Shown one piece after another: positions 27,053-34,623 of a DNA stretch of 64,000 nucleotides. The notes under the pieces are model-generated. The model saw only the letters and a program-made list of their open reading frames with translations, had not been told where the DNA came from and did not search any database. Within the stretch, counting starts at the first letter, position 1. Each line of letters starts with the position of its first letter. Source of the DNA: Hungatella effluvii (lineage in GTDB: Bacteria > Bacillota > Clostridia > Lachnospirales > Lachnospiraceae); contig NZ_QJKD01000006.1 of NCBI RefSeq assembly GCF_003201875.1, positions 248,001 through 312,000 of the forward strand. The letters run 5' to 3'. The translations under genes were made by a program, and so were the position numbers.

Positions 27053-27072
27053 TTGACAACTTTATTTGTCAA
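27053..27072 (-). promoter_or_regulatory. Operator 3, TTGACAA-N6-TTGTCAA
   Basis: Third perfect copy, upstream of the -35 box; its centre is 26 bp from that of operator 2. Confidence 0.8.
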
Positions 27073-27130
27073 CCAACCGCTGCATTTATGGAACAGATCC
27101 CGTTATCAGTGGATCAGGAAGACACGAAAT

Positions 27131-27166
27131 GGGCTGACGGTTAAAAATGTATTTAACCGTCAGCCC
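27131..27166 (-). terminator. Perfect 15-bp hairpin after the small lipoprotein gene
   Basis: GGGCTGACGGTTAAA (27131-27145), 6-base loop and exact complement (27152-27166). It lies ~100 bases past the lipoprotein stop and insulates it from the operator cluster. T-rich sequence follows on the plus side. Confidence 0.7.
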
Positions 27167-27263
27167 GTCTCTTTTATCAGATTATAGTCTTATTCTTCAG
27201 TATGGTTTTCGGCTTTCCTGTCGAAAGACCTCAGTTTTCATCATCCATTTCATAGGTCTCCGG

Positions 27264-27710
27264 TCATTCCTGATCCGAATGTGGAGAATACGTTCCGGTA
27301 AAAACGATTCGTTCATTGGAATCTTCCCGCTCTTCCCACAGGGTAATTACGACATCTCCTGTTTCCTTCTTATATTCGAAATGCAGATCCATATAATCAG
27401 CTGCATACTGATTCTCAGGATCTACAGCCGCAGCGCCCTCCAGCGTGTGCGGCTCTCCTGCCTTTAATTCAAACCAAAACATGGTTCCATTAAAATTCGT
27501 GATCCCCAGTTGCCTGTCACCATCCTCATAGCTTCCCCACCATTCCGGTATTTCCGCTTCCGAATCCAGGGCGGATTGGGTAGTTGGATCCGCTTTCACA
27601 ACCTCTGTGACACCTGTACCAGTCTGCTCTTCAGGACTTTCTGCTTTCTGGCTGTTGCATCCAGTCAGGAGCAGTAATACTGCTGCCAATATACATAATT
27701 CCCACTTCAT
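27264..27710 (-). CDS. Small exported lipoprotein of unknown function
   Basis: 148 residues. Lipoprotein signal with lipobox LTGC (Cys18), a Glu/Thr/Gly-rich tether to about residue 50, then a compact beta-rich domain (WWGSYEDGDRQLGITNFNGT, MFWFEL, YMDLHFEY, DVVITLWEE, RIVFTGTYSP), a shape seen in small surface lipoproteins that report or bind ligands. I do not recognise the family. It is transcribed alone between the XRE operators and the biotin operon, downstream of bioA; a 116-base gap without an obvious terminator leaves co-transcription with bioA possible. Confidence 0.75.
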   Translation of the reverse strand: MKWELCILAAVLLLLTGCNSQKAESPEEQTGTGVTEVVKADPTTQSALDSEAEIPEWWGSYEDGDRQLGITNFNGTMFWFELKAGEPHTLEGAAAVDPENQYAADYMDLHFEYKKETGDVVITLWEEREDSNERIVFTGTYSPHSDQE

Positions 27711-27826
27711 TAGAATGAGGCCTCCCTTTTCATATTTTAACCGATTGTAAAAATTCTAATTTCATTGTACCATACAATCCCGTCATTTGAAAAGGTATGT
27801 AGAGACTTAAAGAGGTGGGGAATGCA

Positions 27827-29017
27827 CTAACGCATTTGAAACCAGGCCTTCATCGTATCCAATACCGTTACCAGCTCCGCCTCCTCGATCACATATGGAA
27901 CCATCGCGTACAGATATCTCAAAAACGGACGGCTGAATACGCCCCGTTCAAATGCGAACTGCTGGTATCCCTCCAATACAGCCGGATCGAAGACCTCCAC
28001 ACAGACGCAGCCACCCATCATGCGCACCTCTTTTATGCGGCTGTCCTCGAAGCCCTCCATCTCTCTCCTGGTAATCGCTGCGATCCGGCTGATTTTCGCC
28101 ATATAGTCTTCCGACTCGAAAAGTTCAATCGATTTTAACGCCACACTGCAGGCCAGGGCATTTCCCATAAAAGTAGGGCCATGCATCAGCGCCAGGGAGG
28201 GATCATCCCCGTAAAAGCCCTGGTATACCTTGTGGTTCGCAACCGTCACCGCGTGCCCGATATAGCCGCCGGTCAGCGCCTTTCCCAGTACCAGAATATC
28301 CGGGCATACCAGATCGGCTACGAACCGGTGCCCCGTCCGGCCGAAGCCGGTGGCCACCTCATCAAAGATCAGAAGCACGTCATACTCATCGCACAGCTCT
28401 CTGGCCCGCTTTATGAAAGATATATCGTACATGAGCATGCCTCCGGCTCCCTGCAGAAGCGGTTCGACGATCAGGCAGTTCAGTTCGTCGTGATGGAGGT
28501 GAAATGCTTCCTCAAGCGCCGGTATTTCCGTCGGTATATGAATAACATTCTTTTTCTTTCCGAAGGCGAAGTGGTAATCCTCATCATCTCCTACTTCCAT
28601 CGCTTTAAAGGTATCGCCGTGGTAAGAATGAGTCAGAGACAGGACTTTCTCCCGCCTGATGTTCCGGTTAGTATAGAATTGCAGCGCCATTTTCAGGGCC
28701 ACCTCCACCGCCACGCTTCCGGAGTCCGAAAAGAAGCAGTAGTCTAAATCTCCCGGCAGCCATTCCTGCAGTTTGGATGACAGCTTTTCCACCGGTTCAT
28801 GGGTCAGTCCCCCCAGCATGACATGGGAAAAGCAGTCGGCCTGAGACTTGACCGCCTCGGTCAGCACCGGATGCTTATAACCATGAATCACGCTCCACCA
28901 GGATGATACAGAGTCTATCAGTTTCCGGTTCTCCGTATAAAGACAGACGCCCTCCGCGTTGACAATCCTATAAGGCGTTTTCATCGTCTTCATCTGCTGA
29001 TATGGATACCAGATCAT
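27827..29017 (-). CDS. bioA: Adenosylmethionine-8-amino-7-oxononanoate aminotransferase
   Basis: 396 residues; PLP-dependent class III aminotransferase that turns KAPA into DAPA using SAM as amino donor. Seen: substrate-site Trp pair SSWWSVIHGY, PLP-phosphate site DSGSVAVEVALKMALQ, SYHGDTFKAMEVGD, LLIFDEVATGFGRTG (PLP Asp) and the Schiff-base lysine in LVLGKALTGGYIGHAV. It is some 30-50 residues shorter than E. coli BioA, mostly at loops, with the catalytic set intact. It is last in bioY-bioB-bioD-bioA; its ATG overlaps the bioD stop by four bases. Confidence 0.95.
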   Translation of the reverse strand: MIWYPYQQMKTMKTPYRIVNAEGVCLYTENRKLIDSVSSWWSVIHGYKHPVLTEAVKSQADCFSHVMLGGLTHEPVEKLSSKLQEWLPGDLDYCFFSDSGSVAVEVALKMALQFYTNRNIRREKVLSLTHSYHGDTFKAMEVGDDEDYHFAFGKKKNVIHIPTEIPALEEAFHLHHDELNCLIVEPLLQGAGGMLMYDISFIKRARELCDEYDVLLIFDEVATGFGRTGHRFVADLVCPDILVLGKALTGGYIGHAVTVANHKVYQGFYGDDPSLALMHGPTFMGNALACSVALKSIELFESEDYMAKISRIAAITRREMEGFEDSRIKEVRMMGGCVCVEVFDPAVLEGYQQFAFERGVFSRPFLRYLYAMVPYVIEEAELVTVLDTMKAWFQMR

Positions 29018-29718
29018 ATGGATACCTCCTCTCCCGGCTCATATAACGACACCAGTTCCTCTGCCTCCATGGCCAGCTCCGTATCGCCGTCTTTGACACA
29101 GGCCAGCACGGTTAGGCCTGTCAGCGATTCACACATGTTCCGATTGTCCTCTTCCATCATATCTCCGGCGTGGAAATGGTTGAAAATAATTCCTTTCACG
29201 GGAATATTCCGGGCACGCATGTAGCAGGCCGTGAGGACCACATCGTTGATTGTGCCGAGCCCCGCGTCTGCGACGATCAGGCAGGCCAGTCCCAGTTCCC
29301 GGATCACATCCTCCAGCTGAATCTTTGCTTCGTCGTAACAGAGGGGACAGAGGATGCCGCCGCTGCCCTCCATGGTGACGTATTCATACTTCCGGCCTAC
29401 GGCCTCGAAGCCTTTTTTCACCACCTGCATCTGCACCGGATTTCCCTCAAGCCGTGAGGCAAGGTGAGGCGAAAAGGCATTTTCATAGATGTACGGACAC
29501 ATTTCCTCCAAAGGCTGTCCGATGCCGGAGACTGTCTTTACATACAGCGCATCCCCCGGTATCAGGCTCCCGTCTTCCCGGCGGTCATTTCCGCTCATGG
29601 CAGCTTTATAGTAGGCGGCGCTGTGTCCGCTCTCATGCAGTTTTTTGACAATCAGACCAGTCACAAACGTTTTTCCGATATCCGTCCCGGTCCCGGTGAT
29701 AAAGATATTTTTACTCAT
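29014..29718 (-). CDS. bioD: Dethiobiotin synthetase
   Basis: About 234 residues; closes the ureido ring of dethiobiotin from DAPA, CO2 and ATP. The P-loop GTGTDIGKTFVTG is near the N-terminus, with the substrate lysine segment YYKAAMSG and the MEGSGGILCPL motif later. Start 29718 (MSKNIFITG) matches the family N-terminus and creates an ATGAGTAA overlap with the bioB stop; a start 24 bases further up would lie inside bioB with no ribosome site. Confidence 0.95.
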   Translation of the reverse strand: MSKNIFITGTGTDIGKTFVTGLIVKKLHESGHSAAYYKAAMSGNDRREDGSLIPGDALYVKTVSGIGQPLEEMCPYIYENAFSPHLASRLEGNPVQMQVVKKGFEAVGRKYEYVTMEGSGGILCPLCYDEAKIQLEDVIRELGLACLIVADAGLGTINDVVLTACYMRARNIPVKGIIFNHFHAGDMMEEDNRNMCESLTGLTVLACVKDGDTELAMEAEELVSLYEPGEEVSI

Positions 29719-30679
29719 CGTCCAATTTAACCTCGTATCCAATGTTTTTCAGCAGTTCCATATCCGTCTGTACCGTAATCCCTGCGGTGGTCAGCATATC
29801 TCCGCTTATGGCTGCGTTAGCTCCGCTCTTAAAACACTTTTCCCCTTTATCCTCCACCAGCCCCCGGCCGCCTGCCAGGCGTATGGAGGCATCCGGGATC
29901 AGAAAACGAAATACGGCTGCCGTCCGGCATAATTCTTCGTTAGTGAGAACCGGGTTATGTTCATAAGGGGTTCCAGGAATCGGATTCAGCAGATTCACCG
30001 GAATCGATTTTACGCCCAGTTCCCTGGCAGTCAGAACCATATCGATACGATCCTCCATGGTCTCTCCCAGGCCAATGATGCCGCCGGAACAGACCTCAAG
30101 TCCGGCTCTTATGGCAGCCTTTAAGGTCTCAATCTTATCGCGGTAGGTATGCGTGGTGCAGACCTGGGGAAAATAGCGCTCAGACGTCTCCAGATTACAG
30201 TGAACCCGTGATGCCCCGGCACGTTTCAGTTTCTCAAACTGCCTTTCTGATAAGAGCCCGAAAGAAACGCATACCAAAATTCCGACCTGCGCTCTTATTT
30301 CGCGTATGCTTTCACAAACTGCATCCACTTCCCGGTCAGAAAGCCTTTTTCCGGAGGTCACAATGGAATAACGAAGGACGCCCTGTTCCGCGTTATATTT
30401 CGCCTGTTCCACAAGCTTTTCCGCCCGCAAGAGCTCATATGCCCCGGTGCAGGCGGTGTGGTAATGGACACTCTGGGCGCAGTACTTACAGTCCTCCGAA
30501 CATCTTCCGCATTTTCCATTGATAATTGTACACAGGTCAAATGTGCGGCCGCAAAAGCGGGTACGGATTTCATCCGCCGCTTCGGTCAGCTCCTTTAACG
30601 GCGCCTCCGCCAGACGCAGCGCTTCTGCCCGGTTAATCTGTTCTCCTGCCAATACCCGTTCCTTTAATTCTTCAATCAT
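29711..30679 (-). CDS. bioB: Biotin synthase (radical SAM)
   Basis: 322 residues. It inserts sulfur into dethiobiotin. The radical SAM cluster cysteines are C60, C64 and C67 (CSEDCKYCAQS); the SAM motif region, VHCNLETSERYFPQVCTTHTY with cysteines of the second cluster, and GGIIGLGETMEDR all fit BioB, as does the Arg of SIRLAGGRG. A longer frame upstream is rejected: start 30679 overlaps the bioY stop by four bases (ATGA). Confidence 0.96.
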   Translation of the reverse strand: MIEELKERVLAGEQINRAEALRLAEAPLKELTEAADEIRTRFCGRTFDLCTIINGKCGRCSEDCKYCAQSVHYHTACTGAYELLRAEKLVEQAKYNAEQGVLRYSIVTSGKRLSDREVDAVCESIREIRAQVGILVCVSFGLLSERQFEKLKRAGASRVHCNLETSERYFPQVCTTHTYRDKIETLKAAIRAGLEVCSGGIIGLGETMEDRIDMVLTARELGVKSIPVNLLNPIPGTPYEHNPVLTNEELCRTAAVFRFLIPDASIRLAGGRGLVEDKGEKCFKSGANAAISGDMLTTAGITVQTDMELLKNIGYEVKLDDE

Positions 30680-31263
30680 ATTCCCATTCCCCTCATTTTC
30701 CTCATAACAGGCTGAATGCGCTTTACAAGGTACGCGGCCAGAACGCACAAACAGAGATCCCCCGGAACTGCCAGAATAAAGCAGTACAAAAACAGCGGCC
30801 ACAGTCCGATCGGCGTATTGATGATGAAATTGCAGATGACATAGTAATAAATCATCCCCATGCCGTAAACGATGAAAAGGCCGGTGAAATTTGCAGTCAG
30901 CAGCCTTTTCATCGTCAGTGGATTCTGCTTTTCAACCATTTTTCCAGTCACATAGCTTGCCAGACAGAAACCGATGATATAACCGAAGCTGGGTTTCAAA
31001 AGGTACCAGAGCCCGCCTCCTTCCGCAAAAATCGGAAGCCCGGCCAAGCCTAATATCATATAGAGGGCTGCACTGAGCGCACCGCCCTTTCCGCCTAACA
31101 GCAGCCCCGCCAGCATGGTAAATAAAAACTGAAGCGTAAACGGCACCACGGGAACCGGTATTTTGATAAATGCACCGGCGGCAATCAGCGTTGTAAACAT
31201 TGCGGTGTATGTAAGGTTTATCGCCGAGGTGTATTGTAGTTTCTTTTCTGCTCTTTCTGCCAT
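30676..31263 (-). CDS. bioY: Biotin transporter S component
   Basis: 195 residues, six predicted membrane helices. The substrate-specificity subunit of an ECF-type importer for biotin. Family marks: the ALFTTLIAAGAFIKIPVPVVPFTLQ N-terminal region (split here by hydrophobic helix 1), LLGGKGGALSAALYMILGLAGLPIFAEGGG and the KPSFGYIIGF motif. No ECF ATPase or T subunit is adjacent; it probably uses a shared one or acts alone as some BioY do. It is first in the operon, behind two BirA boxes. Ribosome site AGGAGGAACT. Confidence 0.95.
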   Translation of the reverse strand: MAERAEKKLQYTSAINLTYTAMFTTLIAAGAFIKIPVPVVPFTLQFLFTMLAGLLLGGKGGALSAALYMILGLAGLPIFAEGGGLWYLLKPSFGYIIGFCLASYVTGKMVEKQNPLTMKRLLTANFTGLFIVYGMGMIYYYVICNFIINTPIGLWPLFLYCFILAVPGDLCLCVLAAYLVKRIQPVMRKMRGMGI

Positions 31264-31285
31264 AGTTCCTCCTGTTACTTTTTGA

Positions 31286-31316
31286 TTGTAAACTAAAAAA
31301 TATATACGGTTTACAA
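31286..31316 (-). promoter_or_regulatory. BirA operator, downstream copy
   Basis: TTGTAAACT, 13 bases, GGTTTACAA: matches the BirA box (WTGTNAACC-N13/16-GGTTNACAW) with one deviation. It lies in the leader about 15 bases after the predicted transcription start of bioY. Confidence 0.88.
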
Positions 31317-31330
31317 TTGTGATAATATTG

Positions 31331-31359
31331 ATATTACCAATAAATTATGCAAATGTCAA
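31331..31359 (-). promoter_or_regulatory. Promoter of the biotin operon
   Basis: On the minus strand a perfect TTGACA (31359-31354), 17 bases and TAATAT (31336-31331). The -35 box is one arm of the upstream BirA box. Confidence 0.75.
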
Positions 31360-31383
31360 CCTGTATTAGTATATGGTTGACAT
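31353..31383 (-). promoter_or_regulatory. BirA operator, upstream copy overlapping the -35 box
   Basis: ATGTCAACC, 13 bases, GGTTGACAT: an exact consensus match with the same 9-13-9 layout as the downstream copy. Bound BirA-biotinyl-AMP here would block polymerase. Confidence 0.9.
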
Positions 31384-31511
31384 TTGTATACTGTCAGCAA
31401 AAAGTAAAGGTTCACAGAAATAATACTTCTCTTCCTGCCAACATAACTGTATTTAAACAAATAATTTAAAGAAAGAATCTCAGAAAACTCCACGCAAAAT
31501 TCAAAGAGCCA

Positions 31512-31520
31512 TGATATACT
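31512..31520 (+). promoter_or_regulatory. Extended -10 promoter of the two-component/ABC operon
   Basis: TG-A-TATACT at 31512-31520, about 22 bases before the regulator's start codon, with no convincing -35 box. Confidence 0.45.
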
Positions 31521-31541
31521 GGTTTACAGGAGGAGTAACCT

Positions 31542-32207
31542 ATGAAACGAATTTTAGTTATTGAAGACGAACCCGATATTCAGGAAATGCTTTGTGCATA
31601 TCTGCGAGACGCCGGTTACAGCGTGTCTGCGGCCAGTGACGGAATCCAGGCGATGGACTGTTTCCACCGGGAAAGCTGGGATTTAATATTGCTGGACTTA
31701 ATGCTTCCCAAGATCGACGGCTACGGCGTATGCGAGCTCATCCGCAGGGAATCTGATGTTCCGGTCATCATGGTGACTGCTCTGGATACAGAGGAAAACC
31801 AGATCCGCGGATTTGATCTGCAGATCGATGACTACGTGACAAAACCATTTTCCATGCCCATACTTCTGAGAAAAATTGCCGCGGTTCTGCGCCGGACCGG
31901 GTCTGATACAGAAAGCCGTCAGCTCTTCTACCGTGATATCGTCATGGACTTAGACGCGTACCGGGTAACTGTAGATGGAGCATTACTCGATCTAACCACC
32001 CGGGAATTCGAACTTTTAAAAGAACTTTTACTGAATCAGGGGCGCGTTCTGACCCGTTCTGTGCTGTTGGGACAACTATGGAATTACGATTTTATCGGTG
32101 ACGAGCGCATCGTGGACAGCCATATCAAAAATCTGCGAAAGAAGCTGAACCGTGACTATATTGAAACGGTAAGGGGGGTGGGATACCGTGTTGAAAAGAT
32201 TCATTGA
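31542..32207 (+). CDS. OmpR-family response regulator
   Basis: 221 residues. Receiver domain with acidic residues E9/D10, phospho-acceptor D52 (LLDLMLPKIDG), Thr in VTALD and Lys in YVTKPF. The C-terminal winged helix (from ~130) shows LTTREFELLKELLLNQGRVL, and the recognition region HIKNLRKKLN. Start has AGGAGG. It overlaps the kinase gene by 20 bases and heads a run of five plus-strand genes that includes an ABC exporter; by analogy with BceRS-like sets it probably regulates that exporter in response to a cell-envelope signal. Confidence 0.95.
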   Translation: MKRILVIEDEPDIQEMLCAYLRDAGYSVSAASDGIQAMDCFHRESWDLILLDLMLPKIDGYGVCELIRRESDVPVIMVTALDTEENQIRGFDLQIDDYVTKPFSMPILLRKIAAVLRRTGSDTESRQLFYRDIVMDLDAYRVTVDGALLDLTTREFELLKELLLNQGRVLTRSVLLGQLWNYDFIGDERIVDSHIKNLRKKLNRDYIETVRGVGYRVEKIH

Positions 32208-33696
32208 TATTCGGACAAGTCTGACTGCGCGCATTTTCTTGATGACGATCGTGATTCTGCTCATATCCAGCAGTGTAACCTATCTCTTTCTCGCATGGGC
32301 GACACCGATATCCTATCGCTCCATCATTGCCGATAATTTAAACGAAAAGGTGGACCGGCTGATCAGCGATTTAGGGGAAACGACCTTTGAGGAAAGCGGT
32401 CCGCTGATCTCCCGTTTTGAGAAGGAGAACAACGCGGAGATTCTGATTACGGCCGGAGACGGAGAAACGTCCCTCCTGCCCGGCAATGCACCGGAGGAGG
32501 CTGTGGATTCAGTCACTATAGAAGACTATGGCTCTTCCGTATCCACATGCCGTTCCACTGCTGCCACAGTCGTTTCCGATTCCCCGGAAGTCGAATATAC
32601 GAGTACGGACTGGGATGCGGCCGTAACGTTCAAGGGAAGCGGCAAGCCGTATGATTTAAGCGTCGTTATCCGTGTTTCCGCTGTCAATGAGACCTCCGAG
32701 GCCATGCGGCGTGTGCTGCCCTGTCTTATTCTGATCATGTTTGTCATCTCCCTGCTGGGGGCTCTTTTTTACTCCCGCTGCATCACCCGGCCCATTGTCA
32801 GGCTAAGCGGTATCTCCCGAAAGCTGGCGTCCCTCGATTTCGACTGGAAATGTCCGGAGACACGAAAAGATGAAATCGGTATGCTTGGCAGAAATTTAAA
32901 CGAACTCTCTGATCATCTCAGAGACGCATTGTCGGAGCTCCGGGACGCGAACGCTTCTCTTCAGGAGGACATTGACCGCGAACGCGAGATGGAACGCCGC
33001 CGGTCCGCCTTTTTTGCTGCCGCTTCCCACGAACTGAAAACACCGATTACAGTCCTGAAAGGACAGCTTTCCGGTATGCTGGCCGGGGTGGACATCTATC
33101 AGGACCGGGATAAATATCTGGCCCGGTCTCTCGCTGTAACCGGCCGCATGGAGAAGCTGATTCAGGAAATGCTGACGATTTTCCGTATGGAACAGGACGA
33201 CTCCGCCGTCCGCAGCGATCCGGTCAGCTTGACAGAACTAATTCAGGAACAGCTCGATCTGGCCGAGGATTTCGCCCAGCTGAAAGAACAGCAAATATCC
33301 GTCTCTTTACCGCCAAAAGCCGTGATCCAGGGAGACCGGATCCTGTTAAGCTGCGCCATATCCAACCTGCTGACCAATGCCTTGAAATACTCACCGGACG
33401 CGGCTCTTATTTCAGTCGCTCTCTCTGAAAAGGACACAGGGTTTATTCTGGACATAGAGAACAGCGGGGTCCACATCCCACCGGAATCACTTCCCCGCCT
33501 CTTTGAACCCTTTTACCGGGTGGAGGCATCCCGCAGCCGTGAGACCGGAGGCAGCGGTCTCGGGCTCTATCTTGCCAGGATGATTCTGGACCGTCATGAA
33601 GCCGCGTGCACGGTCATGAATACCGGGATCGGAGTCCGGGTAACGGTGAATTTCAATTATCAGAAAGACGACAGTCTCCATGAAAACTACACATAA
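32188..33696 (+). CDS. HAMP-domain sensor histidine kinase
   Basis: 502 residues. Two membrane helices (~13-35 and ~175-198) frame a ~140-residue extracellular domain with acidic and Ser/Thr-rich stretches; HAMP follows (YSRCITRPIVRLSGISRKLA). Catalytic part: HisKA with His in FFAAASHELKTPITVL, N box NLLTNALKYSP, F/G2 box GGSGLGLYLAR. The GTG start follows GGGGGGTGGG and lies inside the regulator gene, so the pair is translationally coupled. The signal is unknown. Confidence 0.93.
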   Translation: MLKRFIDIRTSLTARIFLMTIVILLISSSVTYLFLAWATPISYRSIIADNLNEKVDRLISDLGETTFEESGPLISRFEKENNAEILITAGDGETSLLPGNAPEEAVDSVTIEDYGSSVSTCRSTAATVVSDSPEVEYTSTDWDAAVTFKGSGKPYDLSVVIRVSAVNETSEAMRRVLPCLILIMFVISLLGALFYSRCITRPIVRLSGISRKLASLDFDWKCPETRKDEIGMLGRNLNELSDHLRDALSELRDANASLQEDIDREREMERRRSAFFAAASHELKTPITVLKGQLSGMLAGVDIYQDRDKYLARSLAVTGRMEKLIQEMLTIFRMEQDDSAVRSDPVSLTELIQEQLDLAEDFAQLKEQQISVSLPPKAVIQGDRILLSCAISNLLTNALKYSPDAALISVALSEKDTGFILDIENSGVHIPPESLPRLFEPFYRVEASRSRETGGSGLGLYLARMILDRHEAACTVMNTGIGVRVTVNFNYQKDDSLHENYT

Positions 33697-33761
33697 AATC
33701 CATCACACCTCCAAATGGCTCATTTATAATCAATAGGAATACACGCAGGAGGAAAAACAAT

Positions 33762-34622
33762 ATGCGGATAAATATTGAACACGTAAATATGATCTATCCA
33801 ACAGGAAAACAGGCGCTTCACGATATCAGCCTGACGATGGAGAGTCCAAGCCTCATCGGCCTGCTCGGCCCCAACGGCGCCGGAAAATCAACGCTGATGA
33901 AGCTGCTGGTTGCAGGGCTTCTGCCGTCCTCGGGAAGTATAACCGTTGACGGCGAGCCCCTGGTGAAATGTGAAAGAGCTTTAAAGGCAAAACTCGGCTG
34001 CCTGCCCCAGCATTTCGGACTTTACGACGAGCTTACGGTCTGGCAGTTTCTGGACTATATGGCTGCTCTCAAGGGCTGTTCTGACAGCAGAACAGCTATT
34101 GACGAGGCGCTCGCTGCCACCGGCTTAAAGGAGCTGCGCAAAACCCGTATACGGACTCTGTCCGGCGGACAGCGCCAGCGGGTAGGAATCGCACAGGCTC
34201 TGTTGGGAATGCCTGAATTCCTGATATTCGATGAGCCTACCGTAGGTCTGGATCCCGAGGAACGTATTCGCTTTCGGAACTTATTTTCGGAAACGGCACA
34301 GAACAGGCTGGTGCTGCTGTCCACTCATATCATCGACGATGTACAGTCTGTGTGCAACCGCCTCATCATCATCAACCATGGCCGAATCCTTTTCACAGGT
34401 ACTCCGGAGGAGCTGATCCGCCAGGCTTCCGGGCATGTGGGCGTGTTTCTTGAAGATGCCAGTATACGCAGAGATTCCGGCCTTCACATCACATCCCGGA
34501 TCAATACGGCAAGAGGGGTGCTCTGCCGCGGCGTGGCAAAGAATCTTCCACCGGAGGCCGAGGCGGCAGAACCCACACTGGAGGACGCTTATCTCTACCT
34601 CATCACGAAGGAGGGGCAATAA
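33762..34622 (+). CDS. ABC exporter ATPase
   Basis: 286 residues, ABC-2 type. Walker A GPNGAGKST, Q-loop in CLPQHFGLYDE, signature LSGGQRQRVGIAQ, Walker B FLIFDEPTVGLDP, H-loop LLSTHIIDDV. The C-terminal ~60 residues are a variable domain. One base separates its stop from the permease-peptidase start, which has its own AAGGAGGGG. It would power the two membrane proteins encoded next. Confidence 0.93.
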   Translation: MRINIEHVNMIYPTGKQALHDISLTMESPSLIGLLGPNGAGKSTLMKLLVAGLLPSSGSITVDGEPLVKCERALKAKLGCLPQHFGLYDELTVWQFLDYMAALKGCSDSRTAIDEALAATGLKELRKTRIRTLSGGQRQRVGIAQALLGMPEFLIFDEPTVGLDPEERIRFRNLFSETAQNRLVLLSTHIIDDVQSVCNRLIIINHGRILFTGTPEELIRQASGHVGVFLEDASIRRDSGLHITSRINTARGVLCRGVAKNLPPEAEAAEPTLEDAYLYLITKEGQ

Positions 34623-34623
34623 T

